Assembly (NCBI RefSeq): GCF_900115555.1
Contig: NZ_FOWX01000022.1
Location: 1 to 64,000 of the forward strand
DNA: 64,000 nt
Direction: 5' to 3'
Source: Pseudomonas borbori
GTDB lineage: Bacteria; Pseudomonadota; Gammaproteobacteria; Pseudomonadales; Pseudomonadaceae
The translations under genes were made by a program, and so were the position numbers. Positions 62,379 through 64,000 of the stretch are shown here, piece after piece. The notes under the pieces are model-generated. The model had not been told where the DNA came from and made no database searches. It saw only the letters and a list, made by a program, of their open reading frames with translations. Every line of letters starts with the position of its first letter. Position 1 is the first letter of the stretch.

Positions 62379-63011
62379 ATGTTCAAGACCCTGCGTAACA
62401 GCCTGTTCGTGCTGCTGGCGGCCCTGCCGCTGCTGGTTGTCGCTGCGCCGAGCGCCCATCAGGTGGTGCAGCAGACCACCACCAGCCTGCTGGAAGACCT
62501 GAAGGTCAATAAAGACAAATACCGCAATGATCCGGAGGCTTTTTACGCCGCGCTGAACGATATTCTCGGCCCGGTGGTGGATGTCGACGGTATTTCCCGC
62601 GGGGTGATGACCGTGCGCTACTCGCGCCAGGCCACGCCCGAGCAGATGCAGCGTTTCCAGGAGAACTTCAAGCGCAGCCTGATGCAGTTCTATGGCAACG
62701 CCCTGCTCGAATACGACAATCAGGATATTCGCGTGCTGCCGCCCAGTGGCAAGCAGGATCCGCAACGCGCGGCGGTGAACATGGAAATCAAGGACGGCAA
62801 TGGCACCGTCTATCCGCTGTCCTACACCATGGTCAGTCAGGATGACAACTGGAAGATGCGCAACCTGATCATCAACGGTATCAACGTCGGCAAGCTGTTC
62901 CGCGATCAGTTCGCCCAGTCCATGCAGAACAACCGCAATGACCTGGACAAGGTCATCGACAGCTGGGCCGATACCGTGGCCAAGGCCCGTCAGGCCAAGG
63001 GCGAGTCGTGA
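62379..63011 (+). CDS. mlaC: Periplasmic phospholipid shuttle MlaC
   Basis: 210 residues. Signal peptide LRNSLFVLLAALPLLVVAAP. The NTF2-like lipid-binding domain contains VVQQTTTSLLEDLKVNKDKY and AVNMEIKDGNGTVYPLSYTM. It carries phospholipid between MlaA and MlaFEDB. ATG 62379 with GAGGG at 62366-62370 is preferred to ATG 62364 inside the mlaD stop. Confidence 0.94.
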   Translation: MFKTLRNSLFVLLAALPLLVVAAPSAHQVVQQTTTSLLEDLKVNKDKYRNDPEAFYAALNDILGPVVDVDGISRGVMTVRYSRQATPEQMQRFQENFKRSLMQFYGNALLEYDNQDIRVLPPSGKQDPQRAAVNMEIKDGNGTVYPLSYTMVSQDDNWKMRNLIINGINVGKLFRDQFAQSMQNNRNDLDKVIDSWADTVAKARQAKGES

Positions 63012-63316
63012 GCCAGGGCGCTATAGTCGAACAGTCGCCGGGGCTGTTGCGGCTCTCTGGCGTGCTCGATTATCGCAGTGGCCCGCTCTTGCGCGAGCAG
63101 GGTGGACGGCTGATTGCCGCCAGTCAGGCGGCTGGCTGTGTGATCGATTGTGCGGCTGTGGACAAGTCCAGCAGTGTGGGCCTGTCGCTGTTGCTGGCGT
63201 TCATGCGCGACGCCCGGGCTGCGGGCAAGAGCCTGGTGGTGCGCAGTCTGCCCGAGGATATGCACGAGATCGCCAGTGTCTCCGGGCTGCTGGACGTGCT
63301 GCCGCTGGAGGCGTGA
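63008..63316 (+). CDS. mlaB: STAS-domain protein MlaB
   Basis: 102-residue STAS protein that binds and stabilises MlaF. The conserved serine cluster VDKSSSVGLSLLLAFMRDA corresponds to the site that is threonine in E. coli MlaB. It starts at GTG 63008, overlapping the mlaC stop by 4 bases. Last gene of the mla operon. Confidence 0.93.
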   Translation: MSQGAIVEQSPGLLRLSGVLDYRSGPLLREQGGRLIAASQAAGCVIDCAAVDKSSSVGLSLLLAFMRDARAAGKSLVVRSLPEDMHEIASVSGLLDVLPLEA

Positions 63317-63350
63317 GACCGGTTCGCGGTCGGGGCAGCCCGCGCGGGGG

Positions 63351-63380
63351 TTCGCAGGCGAGTGGCTTTTTTTGTATGAT
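63351..63380 (+). promoter_or_regulatory. Candidate promoter for ibaG-murA
   Basis: TTCGCA (63351-63356), 18 bases, TATGAT (63375-63380). The run TTTTTTT just before the -10 element may also end mla transcription. The ibaG ATG follows 58 bases later. Confidence 0.5.
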
Positions 63381-63438
63381 GCGCGGCCGCGAGCCCTGGC
63401 TCTGCTGTCGTTTATGAATGCGTTGATCGAGGTTGAGC

Positions 63439-63678
63439 ATGCAGGCCCAAGAAGTAAAAAGCCTCCTGGAGGCCAAATTGCCAAACACCCGGGTGGAAGT
63501 TGAAGGCGAAGGCTGTAACTTCCAGCTGAACCTGATTGGTGATGAGTTGGCCGGCCTCAGTCCGGTCAAACGTCAACAGCAGGTCTACGCCCACCTGAAT
63601 CCCTGGATTGCCGATGGCAGTATCCATGCGGTGAGCATGAAATTCTTCAGCCGTGCCGATTGGGCCGCGCGCTGCTAA
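63439..63678 (+). CDS. ibaG: BolA-family protein IbaG
   Basis: 79 residues. BolA fold with the conserved helix-turn LSPVKRQQQVYAHLNPWIAD and the histidines used with monothiol glutaredoxins to bind [2Fe-2S] clusters. ATG 63439 has GAGG at 63429-63432. Conserved just upstream of murA. Confidence 0.93.
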   Translation: MQAQEVKSLLEAKLPNTRVEVEGEGCNFQLNLIGDELAGLSPVKRQQQVYAHLNPWIADGSIHAVSMKFFSRADWAARC

Positions 63679-63690
63679 ATCGAGAGAGTC

Positions 63691-64000
63691 ATGGACAAAC
63701 TGATTATTACCGGCGGTGTGCGCCTGAATGGCGAGATTCGCATTTCCGGGGCGAAGAACTCCGCCCTGCCGATTCTCGCCGCCACCCTGCTGGGCGATGC
63801 GCCGGTGACCATCTGCAACCTGCCGCACCTGCACGACATCACCACCATGATCGAGCTGTTCGGGCGCATGGGCATCGAGCCGATCATCGACGAGAAACTC
63901 AGCGTCGAAGTGGATGCGCGGGCGATCAAGACCCTGATCGCGCCTTACGAGCTGGTGAAGACCATGCGTGCCTCGATCCTGGTGCTCGGGCCGATGGTGG
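63691..64000 (+). CDS. murA: UDP-N-acetylglucosamine 1-carboxyvinyltransferase MurA (partial, cut by window end)
   Basis: The first 103 residues are present, beginning MDKLIITGGVRLNGEIRISG; the frame stays open to the last base. Lys22 and Asn23 in GAKNSALPILAATLL are the conserved substrate-binding pair. First committed enzyme of peptidoglycan synthesis, adding enolpyruvate to UDP-GlcNAc. GAGAGAG at 63681-63687 precedes ATG. The catalytic cysteine loop lies beyond the window. Confidence 0.96.
   Translation, partial: MDKLIITGGVRLNGEIRISGAKNSALPILAATLLGDAPVTICNLPHLHDITTMIELFGRMGIEPIIDEKLSVEVDARAIKTLIAPYELVKTMRASILVLGPMV

Overview
The window is a high-GC chromosomal segment of a Pseudomonas species (gammaproteobacteria). 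Gene content and order largely follow the Pseudomonas aeruginosa stretch from the pilBCD locus to murA: piuA-piuC-piuB-like, dpp, roxSR, gatCAB, mreBCD-maf-rng-yhdP-nitrilase-tldD, yjgA/pmbA, the rpoN cluster, lpt, kdsCD, mla, ibaG and murA. The many GTAG-type extragenic palindromes suggest a relative of the alcaligenes/mendocina/stutzeri lineages rather than P. aeruginosa itself; that placement is an inference. No tRNA, rRNA, CRISPR array or complete insertion sequence was seen.

Region 1 (1-7750): type IV pilus locus. pilD, pilC and pilB run on the minus strand. Divergent from them, behind a good -24/-12 (RpoN) promoter, lies an unusual pilin cassette. It encodes a complete but only 61-residue prepilin (52 residues after PilD cleavage, N-terminal helix only), then, 23 bases on, a 151-residue exported six-cysteine protein, then a three-gene ABC-exporter set (permease, membrane-anchored helical protein, ATPase). 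This resembles the split pilin plus partner arrangement known in Geobacter, and pilus-linked ABC genes known in Myxococcus. It is the most interesting part of the window.

Region 2 (7750-10130): a small island with a VapBC-type and an MntA-HepT-type toxin-antitoxin pair, a 113-base decayed copy of the mntA 3' part, a 13-base direct repeat around mntA-hepT, and several palindromic repeats. prfC, speC and a MITE-like element follow.

Region 3 (13.5-22 kb): iron uptake (PiuA-like TonB receptor, PiuC dioxygenase, PiuB-like PepSY-flavodoxin reductase) under Fur-like operators, then the pxpABC 5-oxoprolinase operon.

Region 4 (22-36 kb): dipeptide ABC transport (dppABCDF with two binding proteins), a SIMPL-domain protein, the RoxSR redox two-component system, an AEC carrier, a CaCA antiporter and an RlpA-like lipoprotein.

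Region 5 (36-64 kb): conserved housekeeping. gatCAB supplies correctly charged Gln/Asn-tRNA. mreBCD sets rod shape, with an odd hairpin array in the mreB leader and an apparent AUC start for mreC. maf, rng, yhdP, nitrilase, tldD, yjgA and pmbA follow. The minus-strand block kdsD-kdsC-lptC-lptA-lptB-rpoN-hpf-ptsN-rapZ-ptsH links LPS precursor synthesis and export to sigma-54 and nitrogen-PTS control. mlaFEDCB maintains outer-membrane lipid asymmetry, and ibaG precedes a murA cut by the window end.

Palindromic elements of at least four families, all ending in GTAGG/CCTAC, sit in most non-coding gaps; two of them provide the stop codons of neighbouring genes.
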